64,000 bases of DNA. It comes from Luteitalea pratensis (GTDB taxonomy: Bacteria; Acidobacteriota; Vicinamibacteria; Vicinamibacterales; Vicinamibacteraceae). Below the pieces are notes generated by a model. The model saw nothing but the letters and a program-made list of their open reading frames with translations. It was not told the origin of the DNA and made no database searches. The position numbers and the translations under genes were made by a program. The stretch spans positions 6,731,001-6,795,000 of the forward strand of contig NZ_CP015136.1 in assembly GCF_001618865.1 (NCBI RefSeq). The letters run 5' to 3'. Of the stretch, positions 16,540 to 25,055 are shown one piece after another; within the stretch, counting starts at the first letter, position 1, and every line of letters starts with the position of its first letter.

Positions 16540-16629
16540 AATTTCAGGATTTCAGAATTTCAGAATTTCAACACCACCTCAGTACTTCGAAGGTTGGCGG
16601 TGTGAATGAAGTTCTGAAATTCTGAAATT
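16540..16629. promoter_or_regulatory. AT-rich ATTTCAG repeats forming a 17-bp inverted repeat
   Basis: Left copies (16540-16570) repeat ATTTCAG; a 17-bp part (16549-16565) is a perfect complement of 16612-16628 (TTCTGAAATTCTGAAAT), with 46 bp between. It fills the divergent promoter gap between the DUF2891 gene and the isomerase gene and is far more AT-rich than its surroundings. It may be a shared operator or another tandem-repeat family. Confidence 0.6.
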
Positions 16630-16645
16630 GTGCAATTCTCTCCCC

Positions 16646-17521
16646 GTGCCCCAATCCAGACGTTGCTTTCTCGCCCTCGGCGCGGCCGGACTCGTGTCGG
16701 CCGCTCGGCCCGTCTTTGCCAGCCGGCTGGTCGCGCCGGCGGCGGCGTTCAAGGTCGGCATCACCGACTGGAACCTGCGCAAGGAGGCCAATCCGGAGTC
16801 GTTCGCTCTCGCAAAACAACTCGGCTTCGACGGTGTGCAGGTCAGCCTCGCTGCAGGCCGTGGCAAGGACCGCGGTCCGATCTCGTCCGAGGTCGTGCAG
16901 CGGTACCGTGCCGAGTCGAAGCTACACGGCCTGCCGATGACCTCGACGTGCCTCAACATCCTGCACACCAACTACCTGAAGTCGGATCCGCTCGGGCCCC
17001 AGCGCGTGTCCGAAGGGATCGCGCTCACGAAGGCGCTCGGCCTCGAGGTGATGCTGCTGCCGTTCTTCGGCGACGGCGCGATGAAGACGCCCGCCGAGAT
17101 GGACAGGGTCGGCGACTTGCTGCGCGAACTCGGTCCTGATGCACAGAAGGCAGGCGTGATCCTCGGCCTCGAGGACACGATCTCGGCCAAAGACAACGTG
17201 CGCATCATGGATCGCGCGAAGTCGCCCGCGGTCCTGACGTACTACGACGTCGGCAACTCCACCGGCAATGGCTTCGCGGTCGTCGACGAGATCCGCTGGC
17301 TCGGCCGCGATCGCATCTGCGAAGTGCACCTGAAGGACAACCCGCACTTCATGGGCCAGGGCAGCATCGACTTCCCCGCGATCGTCGACGCGCTCGCGGA
17401 CCTGCAGTTCAAGCGGTGGGCCGTGCTCGAGACGCAAGCCCGGCCCGATTCGCTGGACGACGACCTGCGCAAGAACCTCGCGTACACCCGCGGGCTGATG
17501 GCGGCGCGAGCGAAGGCATGA
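16646..17521 (+). CDS. Tat-exported sugar phosphate isomerase/epimerase-like protein
   Basis: A 291-residue TIM-barrel protein of the xylose isomerase-like AP endonuclease family. A Tat-like leader is seen at the start (SRRCFLALGAAGLVSA), so the mature protein is periplasmic. The barrel shows GVQVSL, TSTCLNILH, GLEDTISAKDN, a DVGNSTGN strand and a metal-ligand type EVHLKDNPHFMGQG-DF near the end. GTG 16646 is chosen since it starts directly before the Arg-Arg. The stop overlaps the start of the heme dehydrogenase gene (ATGATG), so they are co-translated. Probably acts on a sugar or keto-sugar in the periplasm; substrate not known. Confidence 0.85.
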   Translation: MPQSRRCFLALGAAGLVSAARPVFASRLVAPAAAFKVGITDWNLRKEANPESFALAKQLGFDGVQVSLAAGRGKDRGPISSEVVQRYRAESKLHGLPMTSTCLNILHTNYLKSDPLGPQRVSEGIALTKALGLEVMLLPFFGDGAMKTPAEMDRVGDLLRELGPDAQKAGVILGLEDTISAKDNVRIMDRAKSPAVLTYYDVGNSTGNGFAVVDEIRWLGRDRICEVHLKDNPHFMGQGSIDFPAIVDALADLQFKRWAVLETQARPDSLDDDLRKNLAYTRGLMAARAKA

Positions 17522-20274
17522 TGCGGGGTGCACGCCGCGCGGCCGTCGTGGCGATGATGCTGCTCATCGCGATGACGACGCCGCGCGGCGAGCAGGTGCG
17601 CCAGGGGACCGCCCCCTCCCAGCCAGCGGCGAAGGCGCCGCAGGCACCGCTGCCCCGTCTCGACAGGACGACAGAAATCCCGCTGGCGTTGTTCACGGTG
17701 CCGGAAGGCTTCGAGGTCACGTTGTGGGCCGGCGCGGACATGGTTCGCAACCCGACCAACATCGACGTCGACCGCGACGGCCGCATCTGGGTGGCCGAGG
17801 GCGTGCGCTACCGCAAGCACCACGCCCGACAGCCCGCCGGCGATCGCATCGTCGTGCTCGAGGACACCAACGGCGACGGTCGCGCGGACGCCTCGCACAC
17901 GTTCGTGCAGGAACCCGCGCTGGTCGCGCCACTCGGCGTGGCCGTCATCGACAACAGGATCGTGGTGTCGCAACCGCCGGACCTGATCGTCTACACCGAT
18001 GTCGATCGCAACCAGCGCTTCGACCCCGCCGTGGACCGCCGCGAGGTGCTGCTGACGGGATTCCAGGGCATCAACCACGACCACTCGCTGCATTCGGTGA
18101 CCGTCGGCCCCGACGGCAAGTGGCTCTTCAACTCGGGCAACATGGGGGCGCGGTTCACGGACCGCTCCGGCCGGACGTTCACGTCCATCGGTCCCTATCG
18201 TGCCGATCCGATCGGGCCCTGGACGTGGCCGCACGACGCCGCGAAATGGGCTGGCACGCGCAGCGACGATGGCCACGTCTACGTTGGCGGCTTCATGGCG
18301 CGGATGAACCCCGACGGCACCCAGGTCGAGATCATCGGGCACAACTTCCGCAACAGCTACGAGCAGTCGATCACGTCGCTCGGCGACGTCTTCCAGAGCG
18401 ACAACGACGACCCGCCCGCCTGCCGCGTGAGCTGGGTCATGGAATACGCGAACTTCGGTTTCGCCTCCAACGATGGCCAGCGGACGTGGCAGGCCGACCG
18501 GCGTCCCTGGCAGTCGGTGCCGATGGCCGAGTGGCGCCAGGACGACCCCGGCTCGACACCGGCGGGCGACATCTACGGCGGCGGCTCGCCGACGGGCACC
18601 GCGTTCTACGAGAACGGCGCGCTCGGCGAGGCGTGGCGCGGCACGTTCTTCGCCGCCGAGCCGGGACGCAACGCGATCTTTGCGTACCAGCCGGTCCGCG
18701 ACGGCGCCGGCTTCCGCCTCGAACGGCGCGACTTCTTGACCTCCAATCGCGAAGAGCGGTACGCCGGCACCGACTTCTCTGGCGGCCCGGGGACCACCAC
18801 CGCCGAGATCGCGACGTTGTTCCGTCCTTCCGACATCGCCGTCGGCGCTGACGGCGCGCTCTACGTGAGCGACTGGATCGACCCCATCGTCGGGTTCCAC
18901 GAGGACCTGGACGACGCGGTGTCCGGGGCGATCTACCGGATCGCGCCGAAGGCATTCGCCGCGCGGACACCGGCGCTCGATACCGCGTCGATCGACGGAC
19001 TCGTCTCGGCGTTGCGATCCCCGGCCGTGAACGTGCGGGCGATCGGCTTCGAAGGACTGCAGGCACGAGGGGCCGCCGTCGTGCCCGCGGTGGCGGCACT
19101 CCTCGACGACTCGAACGTGTACATCCGGAGCCGCGCCCTCTTCCTCTTGTACCAGCTCGGTCCCGAAGGGCGCGCGAAAGCCGGTGCACCGGATGCCTAC
19201 GCCGACGCGTCGCTGCGGATCGCGGCATACCGCGCGATGCGCCGGGCCGGCGAGGACATCACGCCGATCGCCGCGCGGCTCGCGCGCGACACCGATGCAG
19301 GTGTGCGTCGTGACGTCGCCTTGTCGATGCGCGACCGCGCTGCGGAGCTGGCCCTGCCGATCCTCGCCGACGTCGCCCGCCGCTTCGACGGCCTGGACCG
19401 CAGCTATCTCGAAGCGCTGGGCACAGGGGCGACGCACAAGGAGGCGGCGCTCTATGACCTGCTGCGCCGCGAGATGGGCACCGGCGATCCGCGCGCGTGG
19501 TCGGACGCCTTCGCGTGGATCGCGTGGCGGCTGCATCCACCGACGTCGGTCGACGCCTTTGCCCGCCGGGCCGCGGCAGCGGCGTTGCCGATCGACGCGC
19601 GGCGCCGCGCCATGGATGCGCTCGCATTCGTGCACACACGCGCGGCAGCCACGGAAATGGTGGAACTGGCGGCCTCGGAGGGCCCACTGAAGGAGTCCGC
19701 CACGTGGTGGGTGCTGAACCGGACATCCAACGACTGGGCGGATCACGACCTGCTGCCCACCCTCAAGCGCCGCGGCATCTTCGACCCTGATACGGTCAGG
19801 CTGCAGAGCGTGATCGTCCCGCCACGCGATACCGCCGTTCCTGTCGTCTCGCTGGCCGACGTGACCTCGCGGACCGGTGACCCAGCTCGCGGCAAGGATG
19901 GATTCGCGCGCTGCATGATGTGTCACGCGATGGGCGGTGTCGGCGCCGAGGTCGGTCCCGCGCTCGATGGCTGGACGCGTGGCAAGTCACTTCCCGTGAT
20001 CGCCGCGGCGATCATCGACCCCGATGCGGGCATCGCCCATGGCTATGCGGGGACCACGATCAGGACGACAGACGGGCTGACGATCCAGGGCCTCCTCATC
20101 AAGGAGGGCGACCCGCTCATGGTGCGCAGCATGGGCAACGTGACGCAGGTGATCCCGGCGTCACGCGTCAAGGCCCGCGAGCGGCTCACGCGATCCCTGA
20201 TGATGGACGCCGCGCAACTCGGCATGAGCGCGCAGGACGTCGCTGACGTCATTGCCTTCCTGAAGGCCCACTGA
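17518..20274 (+). CDS. PVC-type membrane-bound dehydrogenase with HEAT repeats and cytochrome c domain
   Basis: A 918-residue exported protein. After a signal peptide (1-30) it has a beta-propeller glucose-dehydrogenase-like domain (about 50-480; FEVTLWAGADMVRNPTNIDVDRDG and NTNGDGRAD-type calcium motifs), a HEAT-like helical region (about 490-760), and a C-terminal heme-binding domain with CMMCH (residues 801-805). This is the domain order of the Planctomycetes-type TIGR02604/TIGR02603 proteins, thought to oxidise sugars and pass electrons to a cytochrome c. It overlaps the isomerase gene by 4 bp and is followed after 1 bp by an alcohol dehydrogenase gene. Confidence 0.9.
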   Translation: MMRGARRAAVVAMMLLIAMTTPRGEQVRQGTAPSQPAAKAPQAPLPRLDRTTEIPLALFTVPEGFEVTLWAGADMVRNPTNIDVDRDGRIWVAEGVRYRKHHARQPAGDRIVVLEDTNGDGRADASHTFVQEPALVAPLGVAVIDNRIVVSQPPDLIVYTDVDRNQRFDPAVDRREVLLTGFQGINHDHSLHSVTVGPDGKWLFNSGNMGARFTDRSGRTFTSIGPYRADPIGPWTWPHDAAKWAGTRSDDGHVYVGGFMARMNPDGTQVEIIGHNFRNSYEQSITSLGDVFQSDNDDPPACRVSWVMEYANFGFASNDGQRTWQADRRPWQSVPMAEWRQDDPGSTPAGDIYGGGSPTGTAFYENGALGEAWRGTFFAAEPGRNAIFAYQPVRDGAGFRLERRDFLTSNREERYAGTDFSGGPGTTTAEIATLFRPSDIAVGADGALYVSDWIDPIVGFHEDLDDAVSGAIYRIAPKAFAARTPALDTASIDGLVSALRSPAVNVRAIGFEGLQARGAAVVPAVAALLDDSNVYIRSRALFLLYQLGPEGRAKAGAPDAYADASLRIAAYRAMRRAGEDITPIAARLARDTDAGVRRDVALSMRDRAAELALPILADVARRFDGLDRSYLEALGTGATHKEAALYDLLRREMGTGDPRAWSDAFAWIAWRLHPPTSVDAFARRAAAAALPIDARRRAMDALAFVHTRAAATEMVELAASEGPLKESATWWVLNRTSNDWADHDLLPTLKRRGIFDPDTVRLQSVIVPPRDTAVPVVSLADVTSRTGDPARGKDGFARCMMCHAMGGVGAEVGPALDGWTRGKSLPVIAAAIIDPDAGIAHGYAGTTIRTTDGLTIQGLLIKEGDPLMVRSMGNVTQVIPASRVKARERLTRSLMMDAAQLGMSAQDVADVIAFLKAH

Positions 20275-20275
20275 G

Positions 20276-21391
20276 ATGGCCGTCACGCGCGCGGCGATCG
20301 CGGACGGCGCCGGCGCATTCGTCATCGACGACATCGACGTATCGCCGCCACGAGACGACGAGGTCCTGGTCGAGATCCGCGCCGCGGGCATCTGTCACAC
20401 CGACCATGCCTCGCTCTGGTGGACACGACCGCTGGTGATGGGTCACGAGGGCGCGGGCGTCGTGCGTGAGATCGGGTCTGGCGTGTCGCACGTCCTGCCC
20501 GGCGACGCTGTGGTCCTCAACTGGTGCATCCCGTGTGGCGAATGTTTCCAATGTCGTCGCGGCGAGACGGTGCTGTGCGAGCGGAGTCGACCCGCCCATG
20601 TAATGGAGCGATCATCTGGGCACGCCCATGCCGAGGGCACACGATGGCGCGGACGGCCCATCGACCGCTCGTTCAACATCGGCACGCTCTCGGGTCTCAC
20701 GCTCGTGCGCAAGGAGGCCGTCACCCGGATCCCTGACGGCGTGCCGTTCCCCGTGGCGGCGATCACCGGGTGCGGCGTGATCACAGGGGTGGGATCGGCG
20801 TTGAACGTCGCACACGTGCAGCCTGGTGAGAGCGTCGCGGTGCTCGGATGTGGGGGCGTGGGGTTGAACGTGATCCAGGGCGCGCGGTTGGCCGGCACGA
20901 GTACGATCATCGCGATCGACTCCAACCCGGCGGCATTGGCGCGTGCGCGACAGTTCGGTGCCACGCACGCGGTGCTGGCGGCGAGGCTGGACAACGGCGA
21001 GGAACTGGACATGACCGCCACCGTGCGGGCGCTCACAAGCGGCCGGGGCGCCGATTACGCGTTCGAGGCGACCAGCGTGCCTGGCCTCGCTTTCAAGCCA
21101 CTACAGCTGGTGCGCGATGGCGGCATGGCGCTGCAACTCAGTGGGATCAACGACATGGTGCAGGTGCCGATGCCGTGGTTCATGTGGAACAAGCGCTACG
21201 TCACGCCCCTCTACGGCGGCTGCGTGCCGGCGCGCGATTTCCCCCGCATCTTCGGGCATTACCTGGACGGAACGCTGCAACTCGACGCGCTGGTCACGCG
21301 CACCTACCGCCTGGAGCAGCTCGGGGAAGCGCTCGACGACATGCTCGAGGGACGCAATGCCAAGGGCGTCATTGTCATGCCTGATGCCTGA
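20276..21391 (+). CDS. Zinc-dependent alcohol dehydrogenase, class III-like
   Basis: A 371-residue medium-chain dehydrogenase. Catalytic zinc ligands are in AGICHTDH (Cys39) and GHEGAGVV (His56-Glu57); the structural zinc loop is CIPCGECFQCRRGETVLC (93-110). The NAD site is VLGCGGVGLNVIQGA near 190, with acidic Asp in IAIDSNP indicating NAD. Class III-like enzymes oxidise alcohols or glutathione-formaldehyde adducts. Only one base separates it from the heme dehydrogenase upstream. An esterase follows across a repeat array; a formaldehyde detoxification pair is possible but unproven. Confidence 0.88.
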   Translation: MAVTRAAIADGAGAFVIDDIDVSPPRDDEVLVEIRAAGICHTDHASLWWTRPLVMGHEGAGVVREIGSGVSHVLPGDAVVLNWCIPCGECFQCRRGETVLCERSRPAHVMERSSGHAHAEGTRWRGRPIDRSFNIGTLSGLTLVRKEAVTRIPDGVPFPVAAITGCGVITGVGSALNVAHVQPGESVAVLGCGGVGLNVIQGARLAGTSTIIAIDSNPAALARARQFGATHAVLAARLDNGEELDMTATVRALTSGRGADYAFEATSVPGLAFKPLQLVRDGGMALQLSGINDMVQVPMPWFMWNKRYVTPLYGGCVPARDFPRIFGHYLDGTLQLDALVTRTYRLEQLGEALDDMLEGRNAKGVIVMPDA

Positions 21392-21559
21392 GGCCTGATG
21401 TCTCAGGTCTCAGGTCTCAGGTCTCAGGTCTCAAGCCTCAGGTCTCAGGTCTCAGGTCTCATGTCTCAAGCCTCAGGTCTCAGGTCTCAGGCGTCAACCC
21501 GGTTCCCGGTTCCCGGTTCCCGGTTCCCGATTCCCCATTCGCGACTCCCGATTCCCGAC
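21391..21559. repeat. TCTCAGG array followed by GGTTCCC array
   Basis: A long TCTCAGG/TCTCAAGCC heptamer array (21401-21490) follows GCCTGA units that overlap the dehydrogenase stop, then about four perfect GGTTCCC units (21500-21530) with degenerate tail GATTCCC/GACTCCC. The ADH stop lies in the first repeats. Confidence 0.9.
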
Positions 21560-21567
21560 CGAGCAGC

Positions 21568-22365
21568 ATGCCGCCCTTCCGCACCATCGACATCTCCGAC
21601 CCGCGCTTCGAGGCGGAGGGACTTCGGCACGTGACGGTCAAGAGTCCGTCGCTGCGCGGTCGCGGCGATCTGACGGTCTGGGCGCCGGCGGGGGTGACAC
21701 CGGTGGCACTCGTGGTTCTCCTGCATGGTGTCTACGGCAGCCACTGGTGCTGGGCGCTCAAGGGCGGCGCGCATCGGACGGCGAGCCGGTTGATTGCCGC
21801 TGGCCTCGTCCCACCGCTCGCGTTGGCCATGCCGAGCGACGGCTTGCGCGGCGATGGCACCGCCTACATGCGGCATGGCGACGGCGCCGACTACGAGCGC
21901 TGGATCCTCGACGAAGTGCCGGTCGCGGCACGCGCGGCGTTACCCGGCCTCGACGCATCCGCGCCGCTCTGCCTTGCCGGCCTGTCGATGGGCGGATTCG
22001 GGGCCTTGCGGCTCGGTGCCAGGCACTCCACACGCGTGCGGGCGATCTCGGGTCACTCGTCGATGACACACTTCGGGCAGATGGCACGGTTTGTCGAGGA
22101 GGATCCGGCCGCGTTCGGGACGTCCGCCGCGGAAGCGTCGGTACTCGACGCGATCACCGCCGCCGGCAGGCAGCTGGCGCCGCTGCGGTTCGACTGCGGC
22201 CTCGAAGACGCACTGCTCGAGTTCAACCGCGACCTGCATCGCGCGCTGCAGGCGCGCGGTATCGGCCACACGTACGAGGAGTTCCCCGGCGGCCACACCT
22301 GGCCGTACTGGGAAGCGCACCTCGATGACACGCTGCGTTTCTTCGGAAAGGCTGTTCGCCCATGA
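21568..22365 (+). CDS. Esterase, alpha/beta hydrolase
   Basis: A 265-residue putative esterase of the esterase D / S-formylglutathione hydrolase-like group. The nucleophile elbow GLSMGGFGA holds Ser137; VVLLHGVYGSHWCW forms the oxyanion side near 50-63; a late GGHTW (residue 247) supplies the histidine and CGLEDALLEFN the likely acid. No signal peptide. The ATG at 21568 follows the repeat array closely. The stop overlaps the next gene by 4 bp (ATGA). Substrate is unknown; it may remove acyl groups from sugars or act on a thioester. Confidence 0.85.
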   Translation: MPPFRTIDISDPRFEAEGLRHVTVKSPSLRGRGDLTVWAPAGVTPVALVVLLHGVYGSHWCWALKGGAHRTASRLIAAGLVPPLALAMPSDGLRGDGTAYMRHGDGADYERWILDEVPVAARAALPGLDASAPLCLAGLSMGGFGALRLGARHSTRVRAISGHSSMTHFGQMARFVEEDPAAFGTSAAEASVLDAITAAGRQLAPLRFDCGLEDALLEFNRDLHRALQARGIGHTYEEFPGGHTWPYWEAHLDDTLRFFGKAVRP

Positions 22366-23879
22366 CGATCCCGCGTCGCGAGTTCCTCAGCCGCCTGGCC
22401 ACCGCATCGGCAGTCACCATCGTCCCGCGCCGCGTCCTCGGTGGTCGCGGCTACATCGCTCCGAGCGACATGCTCCTGATCGCCCAGGTAGGCTGCGGTA
22501 CGCAATCGTTCCGCCAGGTGAGTACGAACCTGGCTCGCCGCCCCGACCTGCAGTTCGTGGCGGTGGTCGATCCCAACCGCAGCAGCGACGACTACGTGGA
22601 CTGGAGTCCCTTCGGCGTACGGGCGACGGTCCGCCGCTTTCTCGGCGATCCCACATGGTGTGAAGGCGATCGCGCCACACGCTGCGGGCGCGAGGTGGCC
22701 AAATCGGTGATGGAGACCTGGTACCGCAAGGAGAACCGGCCCGCCGCCGGCATCCGCGCCTACGAGGACTTCCGCGAGATGCTCGATCGCGAGACCGACC
22801 TGCAGGGCATCGTCAACATCACCCCCGATCACCAGCACGGCCCGATCAACATCGCGGCGCTGCGTCGCAATGTCGCAGCCATTTCGCACAAGCCCGTCGC
22901 CGCGACGATGCACGAGGTACAGCGCACGCTGGCGGCCGCGCGCGAAAGCCGCGCCCCGTCGCACCTGCTCGCGTACAGCAACAGGCCTGACCGCCACACG
23001 CTGGCAGCATGGATCGCGGCTGGAGCGATCGGGACCGTTCGCGAGGTACACAACTGGACCGATCGCCCGTTCTGGCCGCAGGGCATGCAGGGCTATCCGG
23101 TGGACACGCCGCCCGTGCCGGACGGTTTCAACTGGGCGCTCTGGCAGGGCGCCGAGCCGGATCGGCCCTACAACCCTGCATACACGTTCTCGGTGTACCG
23201 CGGCTGGTATGCCTATGGGACCGGCTGCCTTGGCGACATGGGGCACTACAGCCTGTGGCAGCCGTATCGCATCCTCGAGCTCGCTGTGCCGGAATGGGTC
23301 GAGGCGCGTCCGAGCAACGACGCAAGCGTCGGCGCGAACCGGGTCAGCGGCGGCGGCGAGGTGTCGCAGGTCGCCTTTCCCAAGGCGAGCAGCGTGCGCT
23401 GGCGGCATCCCGCGACAACCCGGAGGCCCTCTGTCGATACGTTCTGGTACGACGGCGGCATGAAGCCGCCGACGCCGGACGCACTCATCGAGGACGGTGA
23501 GGATTTCGCCGCGGAGGGCATGCTGATCGTCGGCGACGCGGGGGCCATCCTGTGCGACTTCCGCGCCAACGCGCCGCGCCTGATTCCGAAGAAGCGCCAC
23601 CAGGCGTTCGAGGGATCGGTGCCGGTGCCGTCGTTCGACGCGACGAGCGCCGACGACGAGTGGGTCGGCGCGATCAAGCGTGGTGGGAAGTCCAAGGGGA
23701 GCTTCGAGGCGGTGGAACCGCTGGCGCAGGCAGTGGCGATGGCCGGGATCGCATTGCGGGTGCCGTACAAGCGCCTGTCGTGGGATGCCGGTGCCGCCCG
23801 CTTCACGAACTCGGAGGAGGCCAATCGACTGCTGCGGCGGCCCGCGTGGCGCCAAGGCTGGGACACGCTGGTCGGCTAG
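22362..23879 (+). CDS. Tat-exported Gfo/Idh/MocA family oxidoreductase
   Basis: A 505-residue NAD(P)-dependent oxidoreductase. The N-terminus PRREFLSRLATASA is a Tat signal. The Rossmann strand is IAQVGCGTQSFRQV, the second strand VAVVDPN, and the family site for lysine/histidine is NITPDHQHGPINIAAL with SHKPVAATMHEV. C-terminal beta-sheet domain covers 200-460. Exported Gfo/Idh enzymes are thought to use tightly bound NAD(P), often on sugars or glycans. Its start overlaps the esterase stop. A small decayed fragment of a related gene lies at 36.3-36.5 kb. Confidence 0.9.
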   Translation: MTIPRREFLSRLATASAVTIVPRRVLGGRGYIAPSDMLLIAQVGCGTQSFRQVSTNLARRPDLQFVAVVDPNRSSDDYVDWSPFGVRATVRRFLGDPTWCEGDRATRCGREVAKSVMETWYRKENRPAAGIRAYEDFREMLDRETDLQGIVNITPDHQHGPINIAALRRNVAAISHKPVAATMHEVQRTLAAARESRAPSHLLAYSNRPDRHTLAAWIAAGAIGTVREVHNWTDRPFWPQGMQGYPVDTPPVPDGFNWALWQGAEPDRPYNPAYTFSVYRGWYAYGTGCLGDMGHYSLWQPYRILELAVPEWVEARPSNDASVGANRVSGGGEVSQVAFPKASSVRWRHPATTRRPSVDTFWYDGGMKPPTPDALIEDGEDFAAEGMLIVGDAGAILCDFRANAPRLIPKKRHQAFEGSVPVPSFDATSADDEWVGAIKRGGKSKGSFEAVEPLAQAVAMAGIALRVPYKRLSWDAGAARFTNSEEANRLLRRPAWRQGWDTLVG

Positions 23880-23901
23880 ATACAACCAGGCCGACAGGGA
23901 G

Positions 23902-23945
23902 AATGCCGCAATGCCGGGAATGCCGGGAATGCCGGGAATGCCGAA
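23902..23945. repeat. ATGCCGGGA tandem array
   Basis: AATGCCGCA followed by three perfect ATGCCGGGA nonamers and ATGCCGAAC after the Gfo/Idh stop. A degenerate relative (GGCATTCGGCATCGCAGC units) is at about 24090-24120 in the same 278-bp gap. No gene is seen in the gap. Confidence 0.85.
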
Positions 23946-24156
23946 CACGGCCGCCGGCCTGGTCGGCGCTCAGGGTCTTGCCACGGAAGAGCCTCGCTTG
24001 TCCACACCGACTCGGCGCAGCTTATTGGCCTTCGGTTGAACCAGACAATGACGGCACGGGCCGACAAGGCCCGTGGCGATGTTCGGCATTCGGCATCGCA
24101 GCATCGCGGCATTGGCACTCGGCCTGACGCGAGGCGAAGTCCACGCGTCAGGCCGA

Positions 24157-24771
24157 TCAGTCGTCCAGCCTCGCGACAGTCATGTCGATCAGCGAGAACG
24201 TCGCCCAGACCAGGCCGAATGTCATCAGGATGTCGCTGGGCCAGTGCGCGCCCATGCGAATGCGTGCCCATCCGCCGAGCAGCAGCGCCACCCAGGCGGC
24301 GATGCACACCGCCAGCCCCGCGCTGCGCTGTCGCGTGCGGCACGCGTAGATCGCGACGGGCAACCACACGCTGAACCACGTGGTGGCAAACGTCGAGGGG
24401 AACGAGAACCCGCTCGACGGACGGACAACCTCGACGAACTCCGCGGTCGGTCGAGGTCGATGCACGACCTCCTTCAGCGGCTCGCCCGCATACCACCAGG
24501 CCGTGACGAGGATCACTGCGGTCACGAGTCCCCGCAGCCGTCCGCGCCACGTCGCAAGCATGACGCCGACAACAATCACGCCGTAGAGGGCCGGTCTCGT
24601 GCCCAATGACGTGATCGCGGCGGCAGGCCATGGCGGAATGCCCAGTTGCTGGACGAACCGCGCGACTTCAGGGTCGCCGGGCAGCCTCGACGTCAGCATG
24701 GCGAGCGGCAACACGAGGGCAATGACGATCAACGGGAGCAACCAGAGAGGGCGCGAGGACGATTTCGGCAC
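24157..24771 (-). CDS. PAP2-family membrane phosphatase with altered motif 2
   Basis: A 204-residue integral membrane protein with about five or six hydrophobic segments. PAP2 motif 1 is K100-x6-R107-P108 (KEVVHRPRP), and motif 3 is R170-x5-H176-x3-D180 (ARIRMGAHWPSD), including the nucleophile His. Motif 2, normally PSGH, reads PSTF (125-128), so the acid-base His is absent. It may be a poor or non-catalytic enzyme or use another residue. PAP2 proteins remove phosphate from undecaprenyl diphosphate or lipid phosphates. GTG 24771 was chosen because the upstream extension is unlike the family. Confidence 0.78.
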   Translation of the reverse strand: MPKSSSRPLWLLPLIVIALVLPLAMLTSRLPGDPEVARFVQQLGIPPWPAAAITSLGTRPALYGVIVVGVMLATWRGRLRGLVTAVILVTAWWYAGEPLKEVVHRPRPTAEFVEVVRPSSGFSFPSTFATTWFSVWLPVAIYACRTRQRSAGLAVCIAAWVALLLGGWARIRMGAHWPSDILMTFGLVWATFSLIDMTVARLDD

Positions 24772-24975
24772 GGCACATGGTAATTCCTCGTGGCCCTGAA
24801 CGTCCCCGCCGCTCCTTGACGGATGCCTCGCACCGGCGTAGAAGAAGACCGTCCCACTTCGCGCAGTTTGCAACGAGCTCGAACGGTTCTTCAGAGCCCG
24901 ATCCGGCGATGAAGAGCATTCGCCGCCTGGCGCCCCCTCCACGCCTACGGTCAGGATGCAGTCCTCCGTGCCCTT

Positions 24976-25007
24976 GGCAGGGCCCGCTCTCCGAGCGCGG
25001 CCCTGCC
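24976..25007. repeat. GC-rich hairpin (REP-like)
   Basis: GGCAGGGCC-CGCTC, loop TCC, then GAGCG-CGGCCCTGCC: a near-perfect 14-bp stem with one bulge, about 50 bp before the start of the SBBP gene. Its GGCC..CTC..GAG..GGCC core is shared with hairpins at 42909 and 49068. Confidence 0.65.
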
Positions 25008-25055
25008 TGGTTCAAGCAGCGCGGTCCGATCCAGGCGTTCGTAACGGGAGGCGTG

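Noticed and set aside
17242-19926. 894-codon minus frame opposite the heme dehydrogenase
   Set aside because: Composition is that of an antisense shadow; the plus strand has clear domains and a CxxCH site.
21391-21559. CRISPR array
   Set aside because: Units are 7 bp with no spacers and no cas genes nearby.
20276-22365. Formaldehyde detoxification pair (frmA/frmB)
   Set aside because: ADH and esterase are adjacent but neither carries decisive family motifs; kept as a possibility only.
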